Source: Paenibacillus macerans | GTDB lineage: Bacteria > Bacillota > Bacilli > Paenibacillales > Paenibacillaceae | Assembly: GCF_023715465.1 (NCBI RefSeq) | Contig: NZ_JAMBOE010000001.1 | Location: forward strand, 310,001-374,000 | Direction: 5' to 3' | DNA length: 64,000 nt | In this document: positions 38,185-45,712 of the stretch, one piece after another | How the letters are laid out: every line of letters starts with the position of its first letter | Position numbering within the stretch: position 1 is the first letter of the stretch | The notes under the pieces: model-generated | What the model saw: only the letters and a program-made list of their open reading frames with translations | Database searches by the model: none | What the model was told of the DNA's origin: nothing | Made by a program: the position numbers and the translations under genes

Positions 38185-38790
38185 TTAATTTCTTGACAGA
38201 GGATGATCTAATTCGACATGCCCCATCAAGGTGTCCACCTTTTCCCCGTCAACGAGCAGCTCGATGGCATTAACTTCCGGGAATTGAAACAGCGTTTTGG
38301 TCAGCGCTTCGATCGCCAGCGCCTCACCGCCGGCGCCGAGGTGCGCCTCATCCGGCAGCGACATATCGACCGTCACTACCCCGTCCGCAAGCGTAGCCGA
38401 ATGAAAAACAGCTTTCTCCCAGAGGGCAAACAAGGATTTTTCGCTGGACTGCAGCGTTTTTAACGCCGCCAAATATTTGTCCTTATCGGATACGAACGAA
38501 ATTTGCCGGGTTTCCTTCGTTAACTCCAGCATGTTATCGTCCGTGTAATAAGCCTCGATCGATGCCGTTTGCTGCGGCGGTTGTTCCGGCTCCTTTCCGT
38601 TATCCGCGCCTTGCGAGCCCTGCGTTTGCCCTTCATTTTGCGGAGCCACCGCCACAGGCTCCCCGACAGCTCCGTTTGAATCAGCGTTTCCCGTTCCGGT
38701 AGTCGGAGCGGTCTGCGGTTTTTGGCCGCAGCCGCTGCTCAGCAAGAGCAAAACAACCAGCATCCCCATGATCCATCCTTTTCTGTTCAC
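38185..38790 (-). CDS. GerMN-domain lipoprotein, copy 1
   Basis: A 201-residue lipoprotein (lipobox L-L-S-S-G-C, then a Gln/Gly/Asn-rich linker to ~residue 75). The C-terminal ~120 residues form a GerMN domain, E-A-Y-Y-T-D-D-N-M-L-E-L ... G-A-G-G-E-A-L-A-I-E-A-L-T-K-T-L-F-Q-F-P-E-V. GerMN domains occur in GerM, a sporulation protein. It lies 22 bases downstream of an amidase and closely matches copy 2 at 40530, so the pair is a tandem duplication. The domain end D-T-L-M-G-H-V-E-L-D-H-P is shared. Confidence 0.85.
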   Translation of the reverse strand: MNRKGWIMGMLVVLLLLSSGCGQKPQTAPTTGTGNADSNGAVGEPVAVAPQNEGQTQGSQGADNGKEPEQPPQQTASIEAYYTDDNMLELTKETRQISFVSDKDKYLAALKTLQSSEKSLFALWEKAVFHSATLADGVVTVDMSLPDEAHLGAGGEALAIEALTKTLFQFPEVNAIELLVDGEKVDTLMGHVELDHPLSRN

Positions 38791-38812
38791 GGTTGTTCCT
38801 CCTTCGCCGCGT

Positions 38813-40261
38813 TTAGTTTACGCCGAGATATTCTATAATTCCGTCAACGATTCCCTGTGCCACATTGTTCTGGAATTCTTCGGTGTACAGCAGCGCTTCA
38901 TCGTTTTTGTTGCTTAAATATCCGCATTCCAGCAGTACGGCCGGCATGGTCGTTTCGCGCGTGACATGCAAGCTTTGCGTGCGTACCTTACGGTCCGGAA
39001 GACCCGAAGATTCCACGAGATGCTTGTGCATAACCTTCGCCAAACCCGCACTTGCGGAACGGGTGTAATACGTCTCAACCCCAGTCGCCGTAGCCGAGCC
39101 GGAATTCGCATGGATGGAAATAAAAATGTCCGCATCGGCATTTTCCGCAATCTTCACCCGATCCTGCAGCGTCGGATATGTATCGCTCTCGCGCGTCATC
39201 ACGACGTTAATGCTCGGCCCTTGTTCCAAAAGCAGTTGCTGCACTTTTAAAGCAACGGCAAGGTTGAAGTCCTTTTCCTTTTTCTTCGTTATGCTGCTCG
39301 CTCCCGGATCTTTTCCCCCGTGCCCGGCATCGATCACCACCGTAGTCAAGCCGTCATCTGCGTCCGTTCCTTCCCATGGAGCAGTTGCTTCGGCATTCAA
39401 ATCAACGATAATAAGTCCGTCATTTTCGTTTACCAGTGAGTAATTCACCTGTCGATTCAGGTCCAGCACAACGCGTACGGTCCAAGGATCACTGCTGAAC
39501 AAAGCGAATCTAACCCTGGACACGTCTGGAGAATCGATCACTTCCATCACGCCGCTCTGATTGCTATCCATCGTTTGGCCGGTCGCAAGCGACTCGGCAA
39601 AAACGGTTTGCGGCAGATCTACCACCAGCCGGTCGGGGCCATTCATCGTAAAAATGTTCGGCGTCACGTTCTTGTCCACGGCGATCATCAAACGATTGTC
39701 AACGAAGCTGATGCCGGTGACGGAAGCCAATTCGCCGCCATTTTCCGGCTCGATCGGCGTTCCCGGCTGCTCCGATTCGTTGCCCGACTCAGGGTTATCG
39801 ATACTGCCGCTTCCGCTGCCGGAGCTCGGACTTAATAAATAAGCCGCTTTCTTGGAGTTGTCCCAGGATACCGTAAGCCCCATCTGCTCGCCGACGAATC
39901 GCAAAGGGACAAGCGTGGTATCTTTAGCCAACATGGGGGCAGCAGTCAGCTTGACATCACTGCCGTTTACCGTTGCGGTCGTCTTGTTGACGGCCAAAGT
40001 GAGAATTGTTCCGGGTTGCTGTATGGTTACCGTGCCCGTCTTTTTTTCCCAGTTGACGTCAAAACCTAGCTCCTCCGCGACGACACGAATTGGAATCATC
40101 ACATTTCCATTTACATTTTGAACTTGTCCATTTTCGGGCAAGGTTAGCGCCCTGCCATCCAGATAAACACTGGTGCTTCCCGCGGCAGCATGTCCCGTTT
40201 GCGAAAACGCAAACAAAAAAATCAAAGTGAACAACATTGCCGCCAAATTTTTTTTCCTCAT
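38813..40261 (-). CDS. N-acetylmuramoyl-L-alanine amidase with copper-amine-oxidase-N and AMIN domains, copy 1
   Basis: A 482-residue secreted enzyme. Order: signal peptide (1-25, ending H-A-A-A); a stalk/copper amine oxidase N-terminal-like domain (~30-140, V-Y-L-D-G-R-A-L...V-P-L-R-F-V-G-E); a Gly/Ser/Glu-rich linker; an AMIN domain (~180-290); and an Amidase_3 domain with zinc residues in V-I-D-A-G-H-G-G-K-D-P-G, the I-S-I-H-A-N-S region and L-L-E-C-G-Y-L-S-N. It cleaves the amide bond between MurNAc and the stem peptide. Upstream of GerMN copy 1. Confidence 0.92.
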   Translation of the reverse strand: MRKKNLAAMLFTLIFLFAFSQTGHAAAGSTSVYLDGRALTLPENGQVQNVNGNVMIPIRVVAEELGFDVNWEKKTGTVTIQQPGTILTLAVNKTTATVNGSDVKLTAAPMLAKDTTLVPLRFVGEQMGLTVSWDNSKKAAYLLSPSSGSGSGSIDNPESGNESEQPGTPIEPENGGELASVTGISFVDNRLMIAVDKNVTPNIFTMNGPDRLVVDLPQTVFAESLATGQTMDSNQSGVMEVIDSPDVSRVRFALFSSDPWTVRVVLDLNRQVNYSLVNENDGLIIVDLNAEATAPWEGTDADDGLTTVVIDAGHGGKDPGASSITKKKEKDFNLAVALKVQQLLLEQGPSINVVMTRESDTYPTLQDRVKIAENADADIFISIHANSGSATATGVETYYTRSASAGLAKVMHKHLVESSGLPDRKVRTQSLHVTRETTMPAVLLECGYLSNKNDEALLYTEEFQNNVAQGIVDGIIEYLGVN

Positions 40262-40453
40262 CCGTCACCCCTACCATCCTAGTATTTTTGCCTCATGACG
40301 ACCGATAAAACTTCACCTGAATCTTCGACATCACCAGACGACATATTAGACGCTTTGAGCCCTGAAAAGTTGCGAAATTATGGCATTTTTCTACGCATAA
40401 TTTACTACTGCTTCCTATCAAACTACTGAGTTGGCTGATTATTCTTTTTCTAC

Positions 40454-40504
40454 AAAAAAATAAGACTGTCCCTAAAGTCAAATTTATGACCTTTTGAGAC
40501 AGCC
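40454..40504 (-). terminator. terminator after GerMN copy 2
   Basis: A long inverted repeat (GGCTGTC...CAAA..TTTG...GACAGTC type) followed by T-T-A-T7 on the minus strand, 25 bp after the GerMN copy 2 stop. Its GGCTGTCTCAAAAG end resembles palindromes commonly dispersed in Bacilli, so it may itself be a small mobile repeat recruited as a terminator. The rest of the gap to 40262 holds an AT-rich probable promoter only. Confidence 0.85.
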
Positions 40505-40529
40505 TCGTTTCTGCTTTTAAGTACTTCCT

Positions 40530-41123
40530 CTATTCCCTGGTGATAGGGTGCTCGAGGTCCGCATGGCCCATAAGCGATTCGACCTTCTCCCCGCCTACCG
40601 TGACCTCGATTTGTTTCACCTCGTCGAACTGAAACATCGTCTTTTTCAGCGCTTCGATGGCCAACGCCTCGCCGCCTGCGCCGAGCCGGGCTTCGTCCGG
40701 CAGCTCAATATCGAGCGCCAGCTCACCGTTCGCCTCGGAAAAAGCGACGCTGTCGAGCTTCACTTTCTCCCATAAGGAAATCAACCCTTGATCAGCCGAC
40801 TGCAGAGCCTTAAACGCTTCCTCATATTTGGTATGCCCTTCCGGCACCTCAATCTCCCTTTGAACCGGCTGCAATTCCATGAGATCATCGTCCGTGAAAT
40901 AAACCTCAACTTTCAGCTTAACTTGCTCCGCTGTTTGCTGCGGGCCGTTTGCATCGCTCTGACCCGCTCCCTCTCCGCCGGAACCCTGGCTGGGATCGAC
41001 CGCGCCGCCTTCCGCGACGTTCGAAGGATTCCCGGTATCCGCCGGCATAGCTGCGGGCTTTTGTCCGCAGCCTGCCAGCGCCAGCAAAGCGATGATCAGC
41101 AAAAGATATCCCATTTTTCTCAT
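40530..41123 (-). CDS. GerMN-domain lipoprotein, copy 2
   Basis: A 197-residue lipoprotein: signal ending A-L-A-G-C, linker rich in Gly/Gln/Asn/Pro to ~residue 70, then a GerMN domain (K-V-E-V-Y-F-T-D-D-D-L-M-E-L ... L-G-A-G-G-E-A-L-A-I-E-A-L-K-K-T-M-F-Q-F). It shares the blocks G-A-G-G-E-A-L-A-I-E-A-L and L-M-G-H with copy 1 but differs throughout the linker. It follows amidase copy 2 by 38 bases, repeating the amidase-GerMN order. A cell-wall or spore role is inferred from the domain. Confidence 0.85.
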   Translation of the reverse strand: MRKMGYLLLIIALLALAGCGQKPAAMPADTGNPSNVAEGGAVDPSQGSGGEGAGQSDANGPQQTAEQVKLKVEVYFTDDDLMELQPVQREIEVPEGHTKYEEAFKALQSADQGLISLWEKVKLDSVAFSEANGELALDIELPDEARLGAGGEALAIEALKKTMFQFDEVKQIEVTVGGEKVESLMGHADLEHPITRE

Positions 41124-41161
41124 GCCGTTACCCCCTTATTTATTGCGTGTTTCCGACAAAA

Positions 41162-42706
41162 TCACAGACCCAAATATTCCTTAATCCCCGCCACGATACC
41201 TTCGGCAACGCGTTGTTGTAATTCCTCGGTATACATGAGAGACTCGTCGTTCTTGTTGCTGAGATATCCCACTTCAAGAAGAACGGCGGGCATCGTCGTC
41301 TCGCGGGTGACGTGCAGGCTGCTGTAACGCACCTTGCGATCCGCCAGCCCCGTTGCCTGAACGAGATGACTGTGCATCACGTTGGCGAGGGGAATGCTTT
41401 CCTCCCGGGTATAATACGTTTCCGAGCCGCTCGGATTCGCCGGCGGATCAATGCTGTTGCCGTGAATGGAAACAAACACATCGGCGCCGATATCATTGGC
41501 TATTTTTACCCGATCCTGCAGCGACAACGTTACGTCCGAATCCCGGGTCATTACAAAATCGAGGTCAGGTTCCTGCTCCAGTAAAGCCTGTACCTTTAAC
41601 GCCACTGCCAGTGTGAAATCCTTCTCCGGCCGCTTCGTTATGCTGGTCGCTCCCGGCTGAGTGCCGCCGTGCCCCGCATCGATGACGACGATCGGCTTAC
41701 CGTCCGCCCCAACATCCCAGCCTCCATTTACGGCGTCCGCCGTCAGGTCAACGGTAACGAGGCCGTCGCCGTTATTCGTCACATTAAACTGGCTGCTGCG
41801 GTTCAAATCGATCACGAAGCGGACCGTCCCCGGTTCTGCGCTGTATAACGAATAACGGATTTTCGACACGTCTGGATATCCGGTGACCGCGAGTTCTCCT
41901 TTGTTGCTCTCGTCCAATGGAAATTGCTCCAGAAAAGACTCGGCAAAACCGGAATTCGGAACGTCTACGACGATCCGGTCCGGACCGGTCATCGTAAACA
42001 CGTTTGGTTCAACGCTGCCGGATACCGCAAACATCAAACGGTTTTCGCCAAAGCTGATCCCTGTAATAAGCGCCGGACCGGTCTTCTCGCTTGCCGTTTC
42101 CCCATTCGCCTCTTCTCCCGGCGAAACCGCGGTCACGCCTCCATCATCGGTGGAAGGCGCGTATGTACTGTCTTGCTCCGGCTCATCCGCCGGCACCTTG
42201 ATTTCATCGTCCGACGCTGTGGCTCCGCTGACATGCCCGGGCAGAACGCCATCGGCCGAACCGCCGACCGGGCTATATAAATACGCGGATTTGGATTCGT
42301 TGTTCCAACTTACATTTAACCCCATTTGTTCAACGACGAACCGCAGCGGCACCAAAGTCGTGTCGCCCTGCAGAAAAGGAGCGCCGTTCAGCTTCACCTT
42401 GCGTTCGTCCACAACGGCCGTTTCCTCGCCGATCTTCAGCTTCAGGTTGGTCTCTCCCTGCTTGATCGTCAACATACTGTTTGCTTTGTCCCAATTGACG
42501 TCGTAGCCAAGCCCTTCGACGATCACGCGGATCGGCACCATCACGCTTCCTCGAACAATCCCGGCCTGCGCGTTTTCCGGCTGCACCAGCTCTTGGCCGT
42601 CCAAATAAATGTGCGTGCCGGACGAAGCCGCATGGCTTAAACCCGGTAACCCAAGCAAAAAAAGCCATGCAAACAAGAAAAAGCCGATTTTCTTCATGAA
42701 CCTCAT
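41162..42706 (-). CDS. N-acetylmuramoyl-L-alanine amidase with copper-amine-oxidase-N and AMIN domains, copy 2
   Basis: A 514-residue paralogue of the 482-residue amidase, with the same domain order: signal peptide (1-26), stalk domain (V-P-L-R-F-V-V-E near 120), an acidic linker longer by ~35 residues, AMIN domain, and Amidase_3 with V-I-D-A-G-H-G-G-T-Q-P-G, V-S-I-H-G-N-S and L-L-E-V-G-Y-L-S-N. Zinc-binding residues are conserved. Two possible starts (42706 and 42697) both lie near GGTGAGG; the first has better spacing. Confidence 0.92.
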   Translation of the reverse strand: MRFMKKIGFFLFAWLFLLGLPGLSHAASSGTHIYLDGQELVQPENAQAGIVRGSVMVPIRVIVEGLGYDVNWDKANSMLTIKQGETNLKLKIGEETAVVDERKVKLNGAPFLQGDTTLVPLRFVVEQMGLNVSWNNESKSAYLYSPVGGSADGVLPGHVSGATASDDEIKVPADEPEQDSTYAPSTDDGGVTAVSPGEEANGETASEKTGPALITGISFGENRLMFAVSGSVEPNVFTMTGPDRIVVDVPNSGFAESFLEQFPLDESNKGELAVTGYPDVSKIRYSLYSAEPGTVRFVIDLNRSSQFNVTNNGDGLVTVDLTADAVNGGWDVGADGKPIVVIDAGHGGTQPGATSITKRPEKDFTLAVALKVQALLEQEPDLDFVMTRDSDVTLSLQDRVKIANDIGADVFVSIHGNSIDPPANPSGSETYYTREESIPLANVMHSHLVQATGLADRKVRYSSLHVTRETTMPAVLLEVGYLSNKNDESLMYTEELQQRVAEGIVAGIKEYLGL

Positions 42707-42914
42707 CCCTACCTCACCCTAATAAAATTTACCGACAAAAAGAACCCTTATCCGCAAAAGGCTGCTAATTACTTCCATAATATCAGAAAATAGCGTCAGC
42801 TGATAGACTTATATTTTCATAGAGAGACAAAAATGGACATTCGATTCCGCGCGAGCTGTCCAACGAAAAATATAAGGGCATCCCGCAAACGTGATCGCCG
42901 CCGCCTTATGAACG

Positions 42915-42944
42915 CAAAAACTCCCGGTCCATAAACCGGGAGCT
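42915..42944 (-). terminator. terminator of leuCD
   Basis: Perfect 8-bp stem CTCCCGGT/ACCGGGAG and five T residues on the minus strand, 23 bp after the leuD stop. Between 42707 and 42914 I see only AT-rich sequence and no gene. Confidence 0.85.
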
Positions 42945-42966
42945 CCTATACTTTGACGGCTAAAGT

Positions 42967-43557
42967 TTAACCGAATTTTCTTTGCTCGTAAGCTGCGATC
43001 AAATCCTCGTGCTGCAGGGTCAGGCCGATATCGTCCAGGCCTTGCAGCAGGAATTGGCGGCGGTGCTCGTCGAGGTCAAAGGCGATGTTCAGGCCATATT
43101 CGTCCTTAATCGTCTTTTCTTCCAGATCCACCGTCAGCTTGTAGCCTTCATGGGCCGCCGTGCGCTGGAACAGCTCTTCAACCTGCTCCTCCGACAGCTT
43201 GATCGGCAAAATTCCGTTTTTGAAGCAGTTGTTGTAAAAAATATCGGCAAAAGACGGCGCGATGACGCAGCGGAATCCGTAATCAAGGATCGCCCACGGC
43301 GCGTGCTCCCGCGAAGAGCCACAGCCGAAATTCGCCCGCGAAATAAGGATCGATGCGCCTTCATAGCGCGATTTGTTTAAAGCAAAATCGGGATTGACGT
43401 TGCCTTCGGTGTCAAAGCGCCATTCATAGAACAGAAATTGTCCAAACCCCGTACGTTCGATGCGTTTAAGGAATTGCTTAGGAATAATGGCGTCGGTATC
43501 GACATTGACACGGTCCACAGGACCAACGGTACCGGTCAGTTTTTTAAATGCTTCCAT
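42967..43557 (-). CDS. leuD: 3-isopropylmalate dehydratase small subunit
   Basis: A 196-residue swivel-domain subunit of isopropylmalate isomerase. [32 protein letters not shown] and [11 protein letters not shown] are diagnostic LeuD signatures. It pairs with LeuC to convert 2- to 3-isopropylmalate in leucine synthesis. It starts 27 bases after leuC and is the last gene of this two-gene operon; the rest of the leucine pathway (leuA, leuB) is not in this window. Confidence 0.95.
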   Translation of the reverse strand: MEAFKKLTGTVGPVDRVNVDTDAIIPKQFLKRIERTGFGQFLFYEWRFDTEGNVNPDFALNKSRYEGASILISRANFGCGSSREHAPWAILDYGFRCVIAPSFADIFYNNCFKNGILPIKLSEEQVEELFQRTAAHEGYKLTVDLEEKTIKDEYGLNIAFDLDEHRRQFLLQGLDDIGLTLQHEDLIAAYEQRKFG

Positions 43558-43584
43558 CGATCGATTCTCCCCTTTTTACCTTGA

Positions 43585-45009
43585 TTAGCTCAGGACTTCG
43601 CTTTTGATTTCCCACTCGCGAACATCGACAAAACGTCCCTTGATCGCAGCCGCGGCCGCCATCGCCGGAGAAACGAGGTGCGTTCTGCCGCCGCGTCCCT
43701 GCCGCCCTTCAAAGTTCCGGTTGGAAGTGGAGGCGCAGCGCTGCCCAGGCTGGAGAACGTCCGGGTTCATTGCCAGGCACATGCTGCAGCCAGCATCACG
43801 CCATTCGAATCCGGCTTCCGTGAAGATTTTGTCCAGGCCTTCTTTTTCCGCCTGCAATTTCACGCGGCCGGAGCCCGGTACAACAATCGCCGTAACTTTG
43901 CCGGAAACCTTGTAGCCTTTGGCGATTTGCGCCGCGGCGCGCAAGTCTTCAATCCGTCCGTTCGTGCAGGAGCCGATAAACACGTAGTCGATCTCGATGT
44001 CCGTCATCGGCGTGCCTGGCGTCAGGTCCATGTATTCAAGCGCCTTCTCGGCTGCTTTACGTTCGTTGTCGGTAGTAAAATCGGCCGGATTCGGCACGCG
44101 TCCGTCGATGCTGGTGCCCATGCCCGGGCTTGTGCCCCAGGTCACCTGCGGAATCAGCGAATCCACGTCAAAATCGACCACACGGTCATATTCCGCGCCT
44201 TCGTCGGTCGCCAGCTTCTTCCATTCGGCTACCGCTTGCTCGAACGCTGCGTCTTGCGGCACATGCTGACGCCCGCGCAAATAATCAAACGTCGTTTCGT
44301 CCGGAGCGATCAGCCCCGCTCTGGCGCCGGCTTCGATCGACATATTGCAGACGGTCATCCGCTCTTCCATCGTCAGTTCACGAATCGCTTCGCCCGTATA
44401 CTCGATGACATACCCGGTCGCAAAATCGGTGCCGTACTTGGCGATCACGCCAAGAATCATGTCCTTGGCCGTTACGCCAGGTTTGCGTCTGCCGATAAAC
44501 CGCACTTCCAGCGTTTTGGCTTTGGCTTGCTGCAAGCATTGCGTAGCCAGCACGTGCTCCACCTCGCTGGTGCCGATCCCGAAGGCCAAAGCTCCAAACG
44601 CGCCGTGCGTCGACGTATGGCTGTCGCCGCAAACAATCGTTTTACCCGGATGCGTAAGGCCAAGCTCCGGACCCATAACGTGAACGACGCCTTGGTCGAT
44701 CGTGTCCAAATCGTACAAAGTCACGCCGAAATCACGGCAGTTTTGCGAGAGCGTATCGATCTGCTGTTTGGAGATCGGATCGCTGATGTTGTAGCGGTCT
44801 TTAGTCGGAACGTTATGGTCCATCGTCGCGAAAGTCAGATCCGGACGGCGAACCTTGCGCCCGCTCAGCCGCAAACCCTCAAACGCCTGAGGCGAAGTAA
44901 CCTCATGCACGAGTTGCAAATCGATATAAATAATGCTCGGTTTGCCCTCTTCCTGATAAATCACGTGATTATCCCAAATTTTCTCATACATCGTCTTTTT
45001 ACTGCTCAT
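43585..45009 (-). CDS. leuC: 3-isopropylmalate dehydratase large subunit
   Basis: A 474-residue aconitase-family protein. The [4Fe-4S] cysteines occur in F-I-G-S-C-T-N-G-R and [27 protein letters not shown] is also present. The start at 45009 ([13 protein letters not shown]) gives the normal family length and follows GGGGTG; the upstream in-frame ATG at 45132 would add 41 residues translated from a tRNA-like sequence and lacks family support. Operon with leuD. Confidence 0.94.
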   Translation of the reverse strand: MSSKKTMYEKIWDNHVIYQEEGKPSIIYIDLQLVHEVTSPQAFEGLRLSGRKVRRPDLTFATMDHNVPTKDRYNISDPISKQQIDTLSQNCRDFGVTLYDLDTIDQGVVHVMGPELGLTHPGKTIVCGDSHTSTHGAFGALAFGIGTSEVEHVLATQCLQQAKAKTLEVRFIGRRKPGVTAKDMILGVIAKYGTDFATGYVIEYTGEAIRELTMEERMTVCNMSIEAGARAGLIAPDETTFDYLRGRQHVPQDAAFEQAVAEWKKLATDEGAEYDRVVDFDVDSLIPQVTWGTSPGMGTSIDGRVPNPADFTTDNERKAAEKALEYMDLTPGTPMTDIEIDYVFIGSCTNGRIEDLRAAAQIAKGYKVSGKVTAIVVPGSGRVKLQAEKEGLDKIFTEAGFEWRDAGCSMCLAMNPDVLQPGQRCASTSNRNFEGRQGRGGRTHLVSPAMAAAAAIKGRFVDVREWEIKSEVLS

Positions 45010-45164
45010 TTTTTTCACCCCACACAAGGAATCGAACCTGGAACAAAGCGGAATGCCGACGGTTTTACAACCAATTGGGCCAGCGCTTTGTATGTTGAAT
45101 TCAATATAGCACGTTCCCGTTAATTGTTCCAAGATATAATAACTATAATTGTGATAGGGTCAGC

Positions 45165-45440
45165 CTATAAGGATGCCTTTATTTTTGAAATGATCCAGTC
45201 TATTGCAAGACCAAAAAGCAACCAAAAGGAAAAATGAATCCCATAAAGAACTAACTGCCACAATAGTTCGCTATTCATCGTATAGTGCAATTTCGTCAAC
45301 TCGGGATTAAACCATAATAACGGTGGGCTTGTAAGAGCGAGCAACAGGTTTTTGTCATCGTATCCCATGAGATTATAAATACAAACAATCAATGAAAGCA
45401 GCGGTAGCCAGAAGCTCAGCTTTTTTATTAATTTCATCAT
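45165..45440 (-). CDS. small membrane protein of unknown function
   Basis: A 91-residue protein with two strongly hydrophobic stretches (residues ~8-27, L-S-F-W-L-P-L-L-S-L-I-V-C-I, and ~60-85, W-Q-L-V-L-Y-G-I-H-F-S-F-W-L-L-F-G-L) and short charged ends, so a double-pass membrane protein. GGGAGG lies seven bases before the first ATG of an ATGATG pair. No family is recognised. Its start region is divergent from the holin-like toxin gene, and its 5' end may overlap the toxin promoter. Confidence 0.65.
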   Translation of the reverse strand: MMKLIKKLSFWLPLLSLIVCIYNLMGYDDKNLLLALTSPPLLWFNPELTKLHYTMNSELLWQLVLYGIHFSFWLLFGLAIDWIISKIKASL

Positions 45441-45474
45441 GTTAATCCTCCCATCGGCTAAATCCCAACATAAA

Positions 45475-45561
45475 ATGGACAGCTTCTCTTTTTCCGATAT
45501 AATTATGTTTGCAGCTTTTATCGTTGCACTTTTGACCTATATCGAAAGAAAAAAGAAGTGA
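45475..45561 (+). CDS. holin-like type I toxin peptide
   Basis: A 28-residue peptide, M-D-S-F-S-F-S-D at the N-terminus, one hydrophobic helix (I-I-M-F-A-A-F-I-V-A-L-L-T-Y-I) and a basic end E-R-K-K-K. The A-L-L-T-Y-I-x-(K/R)-K-K ending is typical of the putative holin-like toxin family (Hol_Tox, related to TxpA/BsrG/YonT-type toxins). It is too short to be found by ordinary gene calling. The Shine-Dalgarno is poor, as is common for such toxins. An antisense RNA with its own promoter and terminator overlaps its 3' end. Toxicity is inferred from family, not shown. Confidence 0.75.
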   Translation: MDSFSFSDIIMFAAFIVALLTYIERKKK

Positions 45562-45677
45562 CCCACTCATTAGGTTGGCACCAGTGAGGGTCACTTCCGT
45601 ATGCAATATTTGATCTTGGAGGGATGCCCCACTCAAGATGCTGAACCGGGGACGGTCTGCCAACCGTCCTTATTTTC
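45546..45677 (-). ncRNA. predicted antisense antitoxin RNA
   Basis: A minus-strand transcript of about 130 nt is predicted from a good sigma-A promoter (TTGAGG 45712-45707, 17-bp spacer, TAAGAT 45689-45684) to a strong terminator: stem GAAGTGACCC/GGGTCACTTC at 45555-45596 with internal pairing, then a T-rich tract. It overlaps the last codons and entire 3' end of the toxin mRNA, the convergent layout of RatA/TxpA and SR4/BsrG. Confidence 0.7.
45649..45677 (+). terminator. terminator of the toxin mRNA
   Basis: Plus-strand stem GGACGGT/ACCGTCC followed by TTATTTTC, about 90 bp after the toxin stop. It overlaps the first bases of the predicted antisense RNA. Confidence 0.7.
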
Positions 45678-45683
45678 ATTCTT

Positions 45684-45712
45684 ATCTTAGCATATCGTGT
45701 CGTATACCTCAA
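45684..45712 (-). promoter_or_regulatory. promoter of the antisense RNA
   Basis: TTGAGG, exactly 17 bp, TAAGAT on the minus strand. The -35 box overlaps the stop codon of the adjacent GH43 gene. Confidence 0.75.

Noticed and set aside
45010-45132. 41-residue N-terminal extension of LeuC
   Set aside because: The ATG at 45132 has no ribosome binding site, and the added residues are a translation of tRNA-like sequence absent from the family.
45442-45663. 73-codon minus-strand frame between the GH43 gene and the small membrane protein
   Set aside because: It runs through both terminators of the predicted toxin-antitoxin cassette and is antisense to the better supported toxin.
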